Assembly: GCA_040381555.1 (NCBI GenBank)
Contig: JBEIHC010000080.1
Location: forward strand, 1-13,073
DNA length: 13,073 nucleotides
Reading direction: 5' to 3'
Source of the DNA: CANHCC01 sp040381555
GTDB taxonomy: Bacteria > Bacteroidota > Bacteroidia > J057 > RFSG01
The notes below the pieces were generated by a model. It was not told the DNA's origin, searched no databases, and was given only the letters and a program-made list of their open reading frames with translations. The position numbers were made by a program, and so were the translations under genes. Shown here in pieces: positions 12,797 through 13,073 of the stretch; position 1 is the first letter of the stretch; each line of letters starts with the position of its first letter.

Positions 12797-13073
12797 TCGG
12801 CAAGCGTCCCTTGTCCTGAAAGCTTCCAAAACTCAACCCAACTTGGCAAGCGTCCCTTGTCCAAAAGAAGCCAAAAATCAACCCATCTTGGCAAGCGTCC
12901 CTTGTCCAATTGAAACCCAAAATCTAACCCGCTGTGGCATGCGTCCCTTGTCTAAATGAAGCCAAAATTCAACCTAACTTGGCAAGCGTCCCTTGTCCAA
13001 ATGAAGCCACAACTCAACTCATCGTGGCAAGCGTCCCTTGTCTAAATGTAACCAAAACTCAACCTAACTTGGC
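12797..13073. repeat. Tandem array 2: 45-46-bp repeats with the same 17-bp core
   Basis: Cores related to TTGGCAAGCGTCCCTTG start at 12797, 12843, 12888, 12934, 12979 and 13024, with a seventh cut by the window end at 13069. Spacing is 45-46 bp. The linkers follow a different consensus from array 1, about TCCAAATGAAGCCAAAACTCAACC, and are again similar to one another. Several copies extend the inverted repeat to TTGGCAAG-CGTCC-CTTG-T-CCAA, eight paired bases with one bulge. The copy at 12934 has GGCATGCG in the core. The array runs in the same orientation as array 1 and begins about 107 bp after the stop of the 11382 gene; the sequence between shows no gene. Confidence 0.93.

Noticed and set aside
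12583..12909. 108-codon minus-strand frame with KGRLPSW repeats
   Set aside because: It is the array 2 core read in one frame and overlaps the end of the well-supported 11382-12689 gene.

Overview
The window looks like a chromosomal segment of a Bacteroidota bacterium, plausibly from the Saprospiria/Chitinophagia/Sphingobacteriia side. The evidence is a secreted NHL-repeat protein ending in a type IX secretion (T9SS) sorting domain, a TPR/PD40/CRD/OmpA protein with the architecture of PorE, Bacteroidota-type promoters (-7 box TAnnTTTG), almost no Shine-Dalgarno sequences, an HU protein, and a bacterial deoxyhypusine-synthase-like protein. No rRNA, tRNA or CRISPR array was found.

Layout. (1) 1-2050, minus strand: a probable operon of an orphan 160-residue protein, a DUF4407 membrane/coiled-coil protein, and a 46-residue ORF that resembles the start of a second DUF4407 protein, coupled by an ATGA overlap and cut off next to A-rich sequence. 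(2) 2051-3418: about 1.37 kb without an intact gene. It holds the decayed N-terminal part of an IS1380-type transposase (minus strand, frameshift plus stops) and a tandem array of 50-bp repeats. (3) 3419-4393, plus: a deoxyhypusine-synthase-family protein without the catalytic lysine. (4) 4458-4924, minus: a RelE/ParE-type toxin with its small antitoxin. (5) 5033-8517, minus: a compact operon folD-queE-porE-like. (6) 8754-10967, minus: an HU gene with a clear terminator, then an NHL-repeat T9SS cargo protein and a small secreted protein. (7) 11382-12689, plus: an outer-membrane-type protein with a coiled coil and a C-terminal SH3-like domain. (8) 12797 to the window end: a second tandem array (45-46 bp period) with the same 17-bp core as the first array.

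How it fits together. FolD (one-carbon folate metabolism) and QueE (7-deazaguanine pathway) are housekeeping enzymes that share a transcript with an envelope protein. Three envelope or secreted products (5033-7012, 8754-9230 and 9264-10604) fit a T9SS-bearing cell. The most unusual content is the repeat family: two arrays about 9.5 kb apart, in the same orientation, share an interrupted-palindrome core TTGGCAAG-CGTCC-CTTG but have different, locally homogenised linkers. Several genes have their -7 promoter box only 4-5 nt before the ATG, which predicts leaderless mRNAs.
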